Position numbers and translations under genes: made by a program. 64,000 bases of DNA from Pseudomonas izuensis (lineage in GTDB: Bacteria > Pseudomonadota > Gammaproteobacteria > Pseudomonadales > Pseudomonadaceae): NCBI RefSeq assembly GCF_009861505.1, contig NZ_WTFT01000004.1, positions 204,822 to 268,821 on the forward strand. The letters run 5' to 3'. The notes under the pieces were generated by a model. That model did no database searches. It had not been told where the DNA came from and was given only the letters and a program-made list of their open reading frames with translations. Shown here one piece after another: positions 48,891 through 57,717 of the stretch (positions are counted from its first letter, which is position 1; each line of letters starts with the position of its first letter).

Positions 48891-50414
48891 TCAGTTCAGA
48901 TTCGGTAAGGTTTTTTGCAGCAAGGCCGGGTCTTTCAAAACGCCCGCGGCCGCGGCGATGTCCGGTGCCAGCCAGCGATCCTGATCGTAGGCCGGTACAC
49001 GTTCACGCAGCAGACGCCAGGCGGCATCGGTGCCGGCGCCGAAGCGCTGCTCTTTCAAGAATTCAAACGCCTGGGCCGCCAACAGGTACTCGATGGCGAG
49101 GATCTGCGTGCAGTTTTCCAGCGCGCGATGCAGCTTCAACGCGGCGTTGGTGCCCATGCTCAGGTGGTCTTCCTGCAGACCCGAGGTGACGTAGTTATCG
49201 AGCACCGCCGGTTGCGCCAACTGGCGGTTTTCCGCACACAGCGAAGCGGCGACGTATTGCACGATCATCATCCCGGAGTTCACCCCGGGGTTGGCCACCA
49301 GGAACGCCGGCAGACCGCTGACGTGCGGGTTGATCAAACGGTCCAGGCGTCGTTCGGCGATGGAGCCGATTTCCGCCATGGCGATGGCCAGCAGGTCCGC
49401 CGCCAGTGCTACCGACTGACCATGGGGATTGGCCTGGGACATGACGCGGAAATTGTCCGGCGTGCCCAGCAACAGCGGGTTGTCGGTGCAGCCATTGAGT
49501 TCGGTTTCGATCTGTTTGATCGCATGATCGAGTTGATCGCGAGCCGCGCCGTGCACCTGGGGAATCGAACGGATGCTCAGCGCATCCTGAGTACGAATGC
49601 CTTTGCTCTGCGCGATCACTTCACTGCCATCGAGCAGCGCCCGCAGATTGATCCCGACCTGTTGCATGCCCGGATGCGGCTTGAGCGCAATGATCTCGGC
49701 GTCGAACGCAGCGATCTGGCCACGCTGGGCCTCGAAGCTCATGGCGCTGATCACGTCGGCCCATTGCAGCAGGCGCGTGGCATCGGCAATCGCCAGGCAG
49801 CTGAGGCCGGACATGCACGGCGTACCGTTGACCAGGCACAGACCGTCCTTGGCGCCGAGTTGAACCGGTTGCAGGCCTTCTTCGGCCAATGCCTGTTGTG
49901 CCGAGACGATCTGCCCCCGATAGCTGACATTGCCGACACCCAGCAGCGCGATACCGATGTGGGCCATGTGGGTCAGGTAACCGACCGAACCCTGGGACGG
50001 CACTTGCGGGGTGATGCCACGGTTAAGCAGCGCCAGCAAGGCTTCGACCACTTGGCGATGAATGCCGGATTTGCCATGGCTGTAATTGCGGATCGCGGCG
50101 CACATGATTGCGCGGGTCTGTTCATCGGCCAACACCGGGCCGACGCCGCAGGCATGACTGAGCAGGGTATTGCGCGACAGTTGGCTGAGTTGTTCGTCTT
50201 TGAGCGAGACGTTGGACAAACCGCCCAGGCCGGTGTTGACGCCATAGGCGCGTTCGCCACTGATGACGATGCGCTGGACGATCGCCTGGGCATTTTCGAT
50301 GCGTGCCCAGGTCTGCGCCGACAGCTCCAGCTGTGCGCCATGGCGGGCGACCGCAACCACATCCTGCCAACGCAACGGGGCATCGGCGATAACGATTTTT
50401 TCAGCCTGGGACAT
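48891..50414 (-). CDS. hutH1: HutH1, histidase paralogue without the MIO triad
   Basis: 507 residues from the ATG at 50414 (GAGG seven bases upstream). The aromatic-amino-acid-lyase fold is clear over the whole length. Aligned by eye with HutH2, [14 protein letters not shown] becomes GSVGYLTHMAH: the Ala-Ser-Gly that forms MIO is exactly deleted. The catalytic Tyr281 is Leu279 and Phe330 is Pro330, while Tyr57, Asn196, Arg282 and Glu415 remain. The frame is intact and the length normal. It is therefore probably not a histidase but a conserved pseudoenzyme or an enzyme of other chemistry. It lies between hutV and hutH2. Confidence 0.9.
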   Translation of the reverse strand: MSQAEKIVIADAPLRWQDVVAVARHGAQLELSAQTWARIENAQAIVQRIVISGERAYGVNTGLGGLSNVSLKDEQLSQLSRNTLLSHACGVGPVLADEQTRAIMCAAIRNYSHGKSGIHRQVVEALLALLNRGITPQVPSQGSVGYLTHMAHIGIALLGVGNVSYRGQIVSAQQALAEEGLQPVQLGAKDGLCLVNGTPCMSGLSCLAIADATRLLQWADVISAMSFEAQRGQIAAFDAEIIALKPHPGMQQVGINLRALLDGSEVIAQSKGIRTQDALSIRSIPQVHGAARDQLDHAIKQIETELNGCTDNPLLLGTPDNFRVMSQANPHGQSVALAADLLAIAMAEIGSIAERRLDRLINPHVSGLPAFLVANPGVNSGMMIVQYVAASLCAENRQLAQPAVLDNYVTSGLQEDHLSMGTNAALKLHRALENCTQILAIEYLLAAQAFEFLKEQRFGAGTDAAWRLLRERVPAYDQDRWLAPDIAAAAGVLKDPALLQKTLPNLN

Positions 50415-50456
50415 CTTCAACCTCATACCTGAATATTGATGCAGCTCTGCCGGCCT

Positions 50457-50524
50457 CATCGCGAGCAAGCTTTGCTCCCACAGGGTTCAGCGCAGACCTG
50501 TGGGAGCAACGCTTGCCCGCGATA
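50457..50524. repeat. REP pair inside the hut operon (hutV-hutH1)
   Basis: CATCGCGAGCAAGCTTTGCT at 50457 and GTGGGAGCAACGCTTGCCCG ending in CGCGATAG, GCGA ends outward. The two halves are of different sub-variants. Confidence 0.82.
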
Positions 50525-50550
50525 GGGCCGACACAAACGCCGCAAATCTC

Positions 50551-51381
50551 TTAAACCACCGCCGCCCGCCGCTGCACAAAGCGGTCGACGTACTCATCCG
50601 CCGGCGAGTGCAGGATCTCTTTCGGCGTGCCGACCTGGATCAGGCGGCCATCCTTGAGGATCGCGATGCGGTTGCCGATGCGCACGGCCTCGTCGAGGTC
50701 GTGGGTGATGAAGACGATGGTCTTGTGCAGGGTCTTTTGCAGCTCCAGCAACTGGTCCTGCATCTCGGCGCGGATCAGCGGGTCGAGGGCACTGAACGCT
50801 TCGTCCATCAGGATGATGTCGGTGTCCGCCGCCAGGGCGCGAGCCAGGCCCACACGTTGGCGCATGCCGCCGGAGAGCTGGTGCGGGTATTTGTTTTCGT
50901 AACCCTTGAGGCCCACGGTGTTGATCCAGTGCAGCGCACGCTCGGTGCACATCTGCTTGCTCTCGCCGCGCACCTTCAAGCCGTAGGCGACGTTATCCAC
51001 CACGGTCTTGTGGGGCAGCAGGCCGAAGCTCTGGAACACCATGCTGATCTTGCGCCGACGAAATTCGCGCAGGGCTTCCATGTCGTATTGCAGGATGTCC
51101 ACGCCGTCCACCAGGATCGCGCCGCTGGTCGGATCGATCAGGCGGTTGAAGTGACGCACCAGGGTCGATTTGCCGGAACCCGACAGGCCCATGATCACGA
51201 AGATCTCACCGCTGCCGATGCTCAGCGACAGGTCGTTCACGCCGACCACGCAGCCGGTTTCGGCCAGTACCTGGTCCTTGGTCTTTTTCTGGCGAATCAT
51301 TTCCAGCGCGTCTTTGGAACGGCTGCCGAAAATCTTGAAGACGTTTTTGACTTCGATTTTGCTGATGGCTTGGTTGCTCAT
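50551..51381 (-). CDS. hutV: HutV, ABC transporter ATPase (betaine/proline class)
   Basis: 276 residues. Walker A is GLSGSGKST, the signature LSGGMRQRVGLARA and Walker B IILMDEAFSALDP. It is of the ProV/OpuAA class but stops after the nucleotide-binding domain, with no C-terminal CBS pair. With HutX and HutW it makes an importer reported to handle histidine in pseudomonads and rhizobia. It overlaps hutW by four bases. Confidence 0.94.
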   Translation of the reverse strand: MSNQAISKIEVKNVFKIFGSRSKDALEMIRQKKTKDQVLAETGCVVGVNDLSLSIGSGEIFVIMGLSGSGKSTLVRHFNRLIDPTSGAILVDGVDILQYDMEALREFRRRKISMVFQSFGLLPHKTVVDNVAYGLKVRGESKQMCTERALHWINTVGLKGYENKYPHQLSGGMRQRVGLARALAADTDIILMDEAFSALDPLIRAEMQDQLLELQKTLHKTIVFITHDLDEAVRIGNRIAILKDGRLIQVGTPKEILHSPADEYVDRFVQRRAAVV

Positions 51382-52229
51382 TTGCTCACCTCATGCCGTG
51401 CGCGACCGTACGCTTGTGTAATGCGGTCGATCACCACTGCCAGAATCACGATCGCCAGACCGGCTTCCAGGCCGCGTCCGACGTTGAGGGTCTGAATCCC
51501 CACCAACACGTCTTCACCCAGGCCACGGGCACCGATCATCGAGGCAATCACTACCATCGACAGGGCCATCATGGTGGTCTGGTTGATCCCGGCCATGATG
51601 CTCGGCAGGGCCAGCGGCAGTTGTACGCCGAACAGTTGCTGCCAGCGGTTGGCACCGAAGGCGTTGATCGCTTCCATCACCTCGCCGTCAACCTGGCGAA
51701 TGCCCAGATCGGTCAGGCGGATCAGCGGTGGCGCGGCGTAGATCACGGTGGCGAAAATCGCCGGGACCTTGCCCAGGCCGAACAGCATCAGCACCGGAAT
51801 CAGGTACACGAAACTCGGCATGGTCTGCATGATGTCCAGCAGCGGCATCAGCACAGAACGCAAGCGATTGCTGCGCGCCGAAAGAATGCCCAGCGGAATG
51901 CCGATCAGCACCGAGATGACTGTCGCGACCATCATCAGCGCCAGGGTCTGCATCAGCTTGTCCCAGAGGCCGACCGCACCCACCAGGAACAGCAAACCGA
52001 CGATGACCGCCGTAGTCACCACTTTACGTGTCGCGTGCCAGGCCACACCGGCCACGATGGCCAGCATCAGCCACCAGGGCGCCGCGCGCAGCAGCCCTTC
52101 AAGATTGACGATGGCCCACAACAGGGTATCGGAGATGTGCCGGAACACGTCGCCGTAGTTGGTGACCAGCGAATCGACCCAACTGTTGACCCAGTCGGCG
52201 ATGGAAAAGGTAAAGCTTTCGGGAAACAT
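51378..52229 (-). CDS. hutW: HutW, ABC transporter permease
   Basis: 283 residues with about six membrane helices and the ProW-type signature (GIPLGILSARS, then EAINAFGANRWQQLFGVQLPLALPSIMAG as the ATPase-contact loop). It forms the membrane channel of the HutXWV importer. It overlaps hutV by four bases. 70 bases with a strong hairpin separate it from hutX. Confidence 0.94.
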   Translation of the reverse strand: MFPESFTFSIADWVNSWVDSLVTNYGDVFRHISDTLLWAIVNLEGLLRAAPWWLMLAIVAGVAWHATRKVVTTAVIVGLLFLVGAVGLWDKLMQTLALMMVATVISVLIGIPLGILSARSNRLRSVLMPLLDIMQTMPSFVYLIPVLMLFGLGKVPAIFATVIYAAPPLIRLTDLGIRQVDGEVMEAINAFGANRWQQLFGVQLPLALPSIMAGINQTTMMALSMVVIASMIGARGLGEDVLVGIQTLNVGRGLEAGLAIVILAVVIDRITQAYGRARHEVSK

Positions 52230-52264
52230 AAGAGACTCTCAATCAAGGGGTTGCGATCAAGCAT

Positions 52265-52288
52265 CCGACTGCCGCCACCGGCAGTCGG
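52265..52288. other. Perfect hairpin between hutX and hutW
   Basis: CCGACTGCCG (52265-52274), loop CCAC, CGGCAGTCGG (52279-52288): a 10-bp GC-rich perfect stem with no T run and no REP sequence. It lies 11 bases after the hutX stop. It probably blocks 3' decay and keeps hutX mRNA higher than hutWV. Confidence 0.75.
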
Positions 52289-52299
52289 AGAGGCCCAAC

Positions 52300-53268
52300 C
52301 TACAAGGCCGCGTCGATTTTCTTGGCTGCGTCTTCGCTCACCCATGCGTGCCAGACTTCAGGATGTTCCTTCAGGAAGATCTTGGCCAGTTTTGGCGACT
52401 CGATCCGCTCTTTGGTCATCCGGCCCAGGTTCTGGTTCAGCAAGTCGATCGGCAGGTTGACCTTTTCCAGCACGGCCACCAGTTCCGGGGCCTCTTCGTG
52501 GAAAGTCTTGGACAGGCCGACCTTGATGGTCACGGTCTTATCCACGCCTGGTTTCTCTTCGAGTTTCACCACGTCAACCTGACCCATCAGCGGCGTTGGC
52601 GACCAGTAGTAGAACAGGATCGGCTCGCCACGCTTGTAGCTCGAGAGTACAGCCGCATCCAGCGCCGGGCCGGTGCCCGGGCGGAAGTTGGTGTAAGTGC
52701 TTTCCAGGCCGTAGCTCTTCAGCATTTCGCTGTTGTCGAGCTCACAGGTCCAACCGGCCGGGCAGTTGTAGAAACGGCCCTTGGAAGGCTCTTCGGCGTC
52801 CTTGAAAATCGCCGAGTATTTACCCAGGTCAGCAATGTTTTTCAGGTCAGGCGCCTTGGCTTCCAGCTTACGCTTGGCGTCGCCTTCGATCACGTAGCGC
52901 GGCACGTACCAGCCTTCGACAGCACCGACCACCGGAGCGCCGACACCGACGACCTTGCCGGCCTTCTCAGCCTTGTTCCAGACCTCGCTGCGGCCGACCC
53001 ACTCTTCGGCAAACACCTGGATGTCGTTGCTGCTCAGGGCGTTCTCCATGGTGATGGAGTTGCCCGGCAGGCTGTCGGTCTTGCAGTCGTAGCCTTTCTC
53101 CAACACGACTTGCAGCACGTCGGTCAGCAGCATGGCGCTTTCCCAGTTCAGGCCGGCGAACTTCACCGGTTTGCCCGACTCGCACCAACCCGCCGCCTGA
53201 GTGGCGCCGGCGCTGGCCAGCAGGCCCATGGAAAGCAATGTGGTCAGCAGGGTCTTGTTCGATTTCAT
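52300..53268 (-). CDS. hutX: HutX, periplasmic histidine-binding protein (OpuAC type)
   Basis: 322 residues from the ATG at 53268. A signal peptide ends GATQAAGWC. The OpuAC-type binding domain has VKFAGLNWESAM, IQVFAEEWVGRSE and FYYWSPTPLMGQ, the aromatic-rich pattern of glycine-betaine-type binding proteins. By operon position it delivers histidine to HutWV. Confidence 0.92.
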   Translation of the reverse strand: MKSNKTLLTTLLSMGLLASAGATQAAGWCESGKPVKFAGLNWESAMLLTDVLQVVLEKGYDCKTDSLPGNSITMENALSSNDIQVFAEEWVGRSEVWNKAEKAGKVVGVGAPVVGAVEGWYVPRYVIEGDAKRKLEAKAPDLKNIADLGKYSAIFKDAEEPSKGRFYNCPAGWTCELDNSEMLKSYGLESTYTNFRPGTGPALDAAVLSSYKRGEPILFYYWSPTPLMGQVDVVKLEEKPGVDKTVTIKVGLSKTFHEEAPELVAVLEKVNLPIDLLNQNLGRMTKERIESPKLAKIFLKEHPEVWHAWVSEDAAKKIDAAL

Positions 53269-53337
53269 TATTGTGACGCTCCTAATCATGAATTGGCTTA
53301 CGGCAGTCAAGAGGCATCCTGCCCTGTCCACGTCCAA

Positions 53338-54807
53338 TCAGGCCTGCGCCGCAGCGCGACCGACACTTAGCTTTTGTTCGGTGACCACGTCCTGCTCGAC
53401 CGGCAGGATCAGTTGATCGGGCACTGTGCCGTGCCATTTTTTCGCACACACGTAATACAACGCTGCAGGAATCACCAGACCGATGATCCAGGAAATATCC
53501 ACATCACCCAGAGCGGCCACCAGCGGACCGGTATAGAACTTGGTGGAAATGAACGGCAGCTGCACCAGCACACCGAACACATAGACGCTGATGCCGAGGA
53601 TGTTCCAGCGGCCGTAGCGACCGTTCGGATCGGCCAGCGCCGGCACGTCATAACGCTCGCGAGTGATGCAGTAGTAGTCCACCAGGTTGATCGCGCTCCA
53701 TGGCGTAAAGAACGCCAGCAGGAACAGGATGAAGGACTTGAACGCACCGAGGAACGAGTGCTGACCGAGCAAAGCCATCAGGGTCGCAGCACCGACGATG
53801 ACCAGCACGAAGACCAGACGCTGCAAGCGCGTGACCTTCAGTTCACCACGGAAACCGCTGATGATGGTCGCAATGCACATAAAGCTGCCGTAGGAGTTCA
53901 GCGTGGAGATGGTGACCTTGCCGAACGCGATGCTGAAGTACAGCAGCGCAGCGGTGGCACCGGTACCGCCCAGACCCACGATGTAGGCCACTTCGTGACC
54001 GGCGAATTGCCCGTTGGCCGAAGCGGCGGCAAACACGCCGAGGATCATCGCCACCTGGGCGCCAATGACCGAACCTGCGCCTGCGGCGAAAAAGGTTTTC
54101 ACCGAGGACGTCTTGCTCGGCAGGTAACGCGAATAGTCAGCCACATAAGGGCCGAAGGCGATCTGCCAGGATGCCGCGAGCGACACCGCGAGCAGGAAGC
54201 TGCTCCAGCTGAAGTGGCGGATTTGCAGGAGTGCGCCAACGTCAACTTGGCTCATCAGACGGCTGAACAGATAAACAAAGGCAATCACGCCAATGAGACT
54301 GGCAACACGGCCGATCCAATGGATCACCCGATAACCAAGCACCGTGACCAGCACGATGACACTGGCGAAAAGGAGGATGCCGACGGTGTCGCTGACGCCA
54401 AACAACTGGCCCAGCGCCTGGCCGGACAGCACGGTACCCGTTGCGGTGAAGCCCAGGTACATCAGGCAGACCAGCACGATCGGGATGGCCGCGCCATAGA
54501 CGCCGAACTGGACCCGGCTGGAGATCATCTGCGGCAGGCCGAGCTTGGGCCCTTGCGCGGCATGCAGCGCCATGACGCCGCCGCCGAGCAGTTGACCGAT
54601 CAACAGGCCGATCAACGACCAGAACACGTCACCGCCCAGCACCACGGCCAGGGCCCCGGTGACAATCGCGGTGATTTGCAGGTTGGCACCCATCCACAGG
54701 GTGAACTGGCTAAACAGACGACCGTGTCTTTCCGCTTCCGGGATGTAGTCGATCGAGCGTTTCTCGATCAACGGTTTGTTGCCTGCACGCTCGCTGTCAG
54801 CAGCCAT
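53338..54807 (-). CDS. NCS1-family permease, likely urocanate transporter HutTu
   Basis: 489 residues with about 12 membrane helices and the NCS1 (cytosine/purine permease) pattern: FTLWMGANLQITAIVTGALAVVLGG, FGVYGAAIPIV and FGPYVADYSRYLP. General annotation would call it CodB-like. Its place directly after hutU matches the P. fluorescens gene reported as the urocanate transporter. Substrate assignment is from context. Confidence 0.85.
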   Translation of the reverse strand: MAADSERAGNKPLIEKRSIDYIPEAERHGRLFSQFTLWMGANLQITAIVTGALAVVLGGDVFWSLIGLLIGQLLGGGVMALHAAQGPKLGLPQMISSRVQFGVYGAAIPIVLVCLMYLGFTATGTVLSGQALGQLFGVSDTVGILLFASVIVLVTVLGYRVIHWIGRVASLIGVIAFVYLFSRLMSQVDVGALLQIRHFSWSSFLLAVSLAASWQIAFGPYVADYSRYLPSKTSSVKTFFAAGAGSVIGAQVAMILGVFAAASANGQFAGHEVAYIVGLGGTGATAALLYFSIAFGKVTISTLNSYGSFMCIATIISGFRGELKVTRLQRLVFVLVIVGAATLMALLGQHSFLGAFKSFILFLLAFFTPWSAINLVDYYCITRERYDVPALADPNGRYGRWNILGISVYVFGVLVQLPFISTKFYTGPLVAALGDVDISWIIGLVIPAALYYVCAKKWHGTVPDQLILPVEQDVVTEQKLSVGRAAAQA

Positions 54808-54847
54808 GGTTCAACCTCTGTGGATTGTTATTGTGGGTTGGTGATCC

Positions 54848-54943
54848 CCTGTAGGAGCAAAGCTTGCTCGCGATGAGGCCGGCAAATTCAGCATCTGCAT
54901 TGGCTGACACACCGCCATCGCGAGCAAGCATTGCTCCTACAGG
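54848..54943. repeat. REPIN inside the hut operon (hutU-hutTu)
   Basis: Converging halves CCTGTAGGAGCAAAGCTTGC and GCAAGCATTGCTCCTACAGG with a G-A difference (GCTTTG/GCATTG). It starts 23 bases before hutU's 3' end and follows the first gene of the operon. Confidence 0.87.
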
Positions 54944-54965
54944 TTTTGCGTTAAGCCGCGGTTTT

Positions 54966-56648
54966 TTATTTGCCGGTAATCATCGGCAGGTTCAGCCCTT
55001 GTTCCTTGGCGCAGTCGATCGCGATCTGGTAACCCGCATCGGCGTGACGCATAACGCCGGTTGCCGGGTCGTTGTGCAGCACGCGAGCGATACGCTCAGC
55101 CGCTTCGTCAGTACCGTCGCAGACAATCACCATGCCCGAGTGCTGGGAGAAGCCCATGCCGACGCCGCCGCCGTGGTGCAGGGAGACCCAGGTCGCGCCG
55201 CTCGCGGTGTTGAGCAGGGCGTTGAGTAGTGGCCAGTCGGACACGGCATCGGAACCGTCCTGCATCGATTCGGTTTCGCGGTTCGGGCTCGATACCGAAC
55301 CGGAGTCCAGGTGGTCGCGACCGATCACGATAGGTGCAGACAGCTCGCCGCTACGGACCATTTCGTTGAACGCCAGGCCCAGCTTGGCGCGCAGACCCAG
55401 GCCAACCCAGCAGATACGTGCCGGCAGACCCTGGAAGCTGATGCGCTCGCGCGCCATGTCCAGCCAGTTGTGCAGGTGAGCGTCGTCCGGGATCAGTTCC
55501 TTGACCTTGGCGTCGGTCTTGTAGATGTCTTCGGCGTTGCCCGACAGTGCAGCCCAACGGAACGGGCCGATGCCACGGCAGAACAGTGGACGGATATAAG
55601 CAGGTACGAAGCCCGGGAAGTCGAATGCGTTTTCCACGCCTTCTTCTTGCGCCATCTGACGGATGTTGTTGCCGTAGTCGAAGGTCGGTACGCCCATTTT
55701 CTGGAAGTCCAACATCGCTTTAACGTGCACGGCCATCGATTGCTTAGCGGCCTTGATCACAGCGGCAGGTTCGGTCTTGGCGCGAGCGCGGTATTGGTCC
55801 CAGGTCCAGCCAGCAGGCAGGTAGCCGTTGAGCGGGTCGTGGGCGCTGGTCTGATCGGTAACCATGTCCGGGCGTACGCCGCGCTTGACCAGTTCCGGCA
55901 GAATTTCAGCCGCGTTGCCCAGCAGCGCGATGGAGATCGCTTTGCCTTCTTTGGTGTACTTGGCGATGCGAGCCAGAGCGTCGTCGAGGTCTTTGGCTTG
56001 CTCATCGACATAGCGGCTTTTCAGGCGGAAATCGATGCTGACCTGCTGGCATTCGATGTTCAGCGAGCAAGCGCCGGCCAGGGTTGCAGCCAGAGGCTGG
56101 GCGCCACCCATGCCGCCCAGGCCAGCGGTCAGTACCCACTTGCCTTTCAGGTCATCGTTGTAGTGTTGGCGACCGGCTTCGACGAAGGTTTCGTAGGTAC
56201 CCTGAACGATGCCCTGGCTGCCGATGTAGATCCAGCTGCCGGCGGTCATCTGGCCGTACATGGCCAGGCCTTTGGCGTCGAGTTCGTTGAAGTGTTCCCA
56301 GCTTGCCCAGTGTGGCACCAGGTTGGAGTTGGCGATCAGCACGCGCGGGGCGTTGGCGTGGGTCTTGAACACGCCGACCGGCTTGCCGGATTGCACCAGC
56401 AGGGTCTCGTCGTCGTTCAGGTTGGTCAGGCTTTCAACGATCTTGTCGTAGCATTCCCAGTTACGTGCCGCACGACCGATACCACCGTAAACCACCAGCT
56501 CCTTTGGGTTCTCGGCGACTTCAGGGTCGAGGTTGTTCATCAGCATGCGCAGCGGCGCTTCGGTCAGCCAGCTCTTGGCGGTCAGCTTGTTACCGCGGGC
56601 AGCACGGATTTCAACGTCACGAAACTTAGTAGGTTTATTGTCAGTCAC
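54966..56648 (-). CDS. hutU: Urocanate hydratase (HutU)
   Basis: 560-residue NAD-dependent urocanase, converting urocanate to imidazolone propionate. The tight NAD site includes [17 protein letters not shown]. The active-site Cys is in [13 protein letters not shown]. The C-terminal [19 protein letters not shown] is conserved. First gene of the long hut operon, behind the sigma-54/HutC control region at 56779-56972. Confidence 0.97.
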   Translation of the reverse strand: MTDNKPTKFRDVEIRAARGNKLTAKSWLTEAPLRMLMNNLDPEVAENPKELVVYGGIGRAARNWECYDKIVESLTNLNDDETLLVQSGKPVGVFKTHANAPRVLIANSNLVPHWASWEHFNELDAKGLAMYGQMTAGSWIYIGSQGIVQGTYETFVEAGRQHYNDDLKGKWVLTAGLGGMGGAQPLAATLAGACSLNIECQQVSIDFRLKSRYVDEQAKDLDDALARIAKYTKEGKAISIALLGNAAEILPELVKRGVRPDMVTDQTSAHDPLNGYLPAGWTWDQYRARAKTEPAAVIKAAKQSMAVHVKAMLDFQKMGVPTFDYGNNIRQMAQEEGVENAFDFPGFVPAYIRPLFCRGIGPFRWAALSGNAEDIYKTDAKVKELIPDDAHLHNWLDMARERISFQGLPARICWVGLGLRAKLGLAFNEMVRSGELSAPIVIGRDHLDSGSVSSPNRETESMQDGSDAVSDWPLLNALLNTASGATWVSLHHGGGVGMGFSQHSGMVIVCDGTDEAAERIARVLHNDPATGVMRHADAGYQIAIDCAKEQGLNLPMITGK

Positions 56649-56778
56649 GAAAAGAACTCCTCAGCAATCAATCCAAACCAACCCAGGCAGTGGGCGAGCA
56701 AGCCAATGGGCATCAGTGCACACCGGCGAATCAGTGGACGATGGTTGAGTCCTCGTGACTCATACGCATACGTCTTTA

Positions 56779-56792
56779 CTTGTACATACAAG
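56779..56792 (-). promoter_or_regulatory. HutC operator at the hutU promoter
   Basis: CTTGTACATACAAG: perfect 6-base arms around CA. It fits the GntR/HutC operator type CTTGTAtnTACAAG. It begins five bases downstream of the -12 element of the hutU promoter, where bound repressor would cover the transcription start. Confidence 0.8.
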
Positions 56793-56796
56793 CATA

Positions 56797-56812
56797 TGCA
56801 ATCAAGCGGCCA
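56797..56812 (-). promoter_or_regulatory. Sigma-54 promoter of the hutU operon
   Basis: On the minus strand TGGCCGCTTGATTGCA: GG and GC ten bases apart, with TTGCA at -12. It is 149 bases before the hutU start. Sigma-54 control of hutU by CbrB/NtrC has been reported in P. fluorescens SBW25, in line with this. Confidence 0.75.
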
Positions 56813-56925
56813 ACTTATTGGATGAGCATTCAAGAAAACCTCCTGACAGGGCTGGAGAGCCCATGAATCAAGGGTTTTGACCAAGATGAAATTTTTCGCG
56901 GGGATTTTTTGATGGAGATGGATGC

Positions 56926-56972
56926 TGTTACCTGAGCGTGGTTTTGCGCCACGCTGGGGCGTTCGGTAACAA
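56926..56972 (-). promoter_or_regulatory. Candidate enhancer (activator) site for hutU
   Basis: TGTTACC (56926-56932) and GGTAACA (56965-56971) are reverse complements 32 bases apart. Between them GCGTGG-TTTTGCG-CCACGC forms a second dyad. The site is 114-175 bases upstream of the sigma-54 element, right for a bacterial enhancer-binding protein such as CbrB. Within the 499-base gap 56649-57147 the rest holds the promoter, operator and a REPIN; I see no gene there. Confidence 0.45.
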
Positions 56973-57032
56973 AGTGGTGCGCGGAGGGAAACGATCTGAG
57001 GGATAAAACAATATCGCGGGCAAACATGGCCC

Positions 57033-57138
57033 CCTGTAGGAGCCGAGCTTGCTCGCGATGGTCGTGAACGATAACGCGTGGAGCCAGATGCCCAGCGGTG
57101 CCCTTGGTTTTTTCGCGAGCAGAGCTCGCTCCTACAAG
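57033..57138. repeat. REPIN between hutD and the hutU control region
   Basis: Converging halves CCTGTAGGAGCCGAGCTTGC and GAGCAGAGCTCGCTCCTACA; the right half has an AGAGC variation. A fragment ATCGCGGGCAAAC at 57013 may be a decayed third half. Confidence 0.82.
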
Positions 57139-57147
57139 GGTGGTGTA

Positions 57148-57717
57148 TCAGCGTGCGGACAGTTCGATCACGCAGCAGGCGCCGTTACTGGAGACTTCCA
57201 GCAGGCCAGTGTTACCGACAAGTTGCAGGCAATCATGACGCCCCAGCTGCGAAGCACTGTTACCAACCTTCACCTCCAGCGCATCGCTGACGCTGAACAC
57301 CAGCAGCGTCCCGGTCTCACTGAAAAATCGCTGCTCGCCATCCAGCCATTGCAACCGAGCGCTATAACGCTGCGGTGCGTAAATCAGGTTGAAATCGCGG
57401 ATCGGCCCGCCGAGCAAGGTGCAGGAGACTTGGCTCTCGCCACTGAAGGCAAACGGATCGATGGGTAACAATGGCCGCGTAACCTGTCCATCCACGGACA
57501 AGGTCATGCCCTCACCCTGCAGCACGGTGATGATCCGCTCGTAACCGGCGAAGGTGGAAAAGCCACCCGACTCACCGATGTCAGCAATCGACAGACGCCA
57601 ACCGAAGCCATCCAGGCCGGTACCGGCGTCACGGGTGATTTCTTCAGTGCTGCCGCCGCCGTTCTTCCACGGCATGCGCGGGTAATCAACTGCGCGTAAA
57701 ACCTTTGTATCAATCAT
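57148..57717 (-). CDS. hutD: HutD family protein
   Basis: 189 residues of the HutD family, a bicupin-like fold (MPWKNGGGSTEEI, GFGWRLSIADI, GYERIITVLQG). In P. fluorescens HutD is reported to limit the upper level of hut expression, perhaps by binding formylglutamate; no catalytic site is known. It overlaps hutC by four bases and is transcribed with it. Confidence 0.92.
   Translation of the reverse strand: MIDTKVLRAVDYPRMPWKNGGGSTEEITRDAGTGLDGFGWRLSIADIGESGGFSTFAGYERIITVLQGEGMTLSVDGQVTRPLLPIDPFAFSGESQVSCTLLGGPIRDFNLIYAPQRYSARLQWLDGEQRFFSETGTLLVFSVSDALEVKVGNSASQLGRHDCLQLVGNTGLLEVSSNGACCVIELSAR

Noticed and set aside
49970-50000. Frameshift as explanation for the missing Ala-Ser-Gly in HutH1
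   Set aside because: The deletion is a whole nine bases, the flanking frame is unchanged and the rest of the protein aligns, so a frameshift is not needed.
47239-50414. Two hutH genes as a recent tandem duplication
   Set aside because: The proteins differ at most positions, including the active site, so the duplication is ancient or the second gene was acquired; it is not a recent copy.
48915-50432. 505-codon open frame opposite hutH1
   Set aside because: Antisense shadow. I considered whether HutH1 might be a decayed gene with the real gene opposite, but the lyase fold is intact along the full minus-strand frame.
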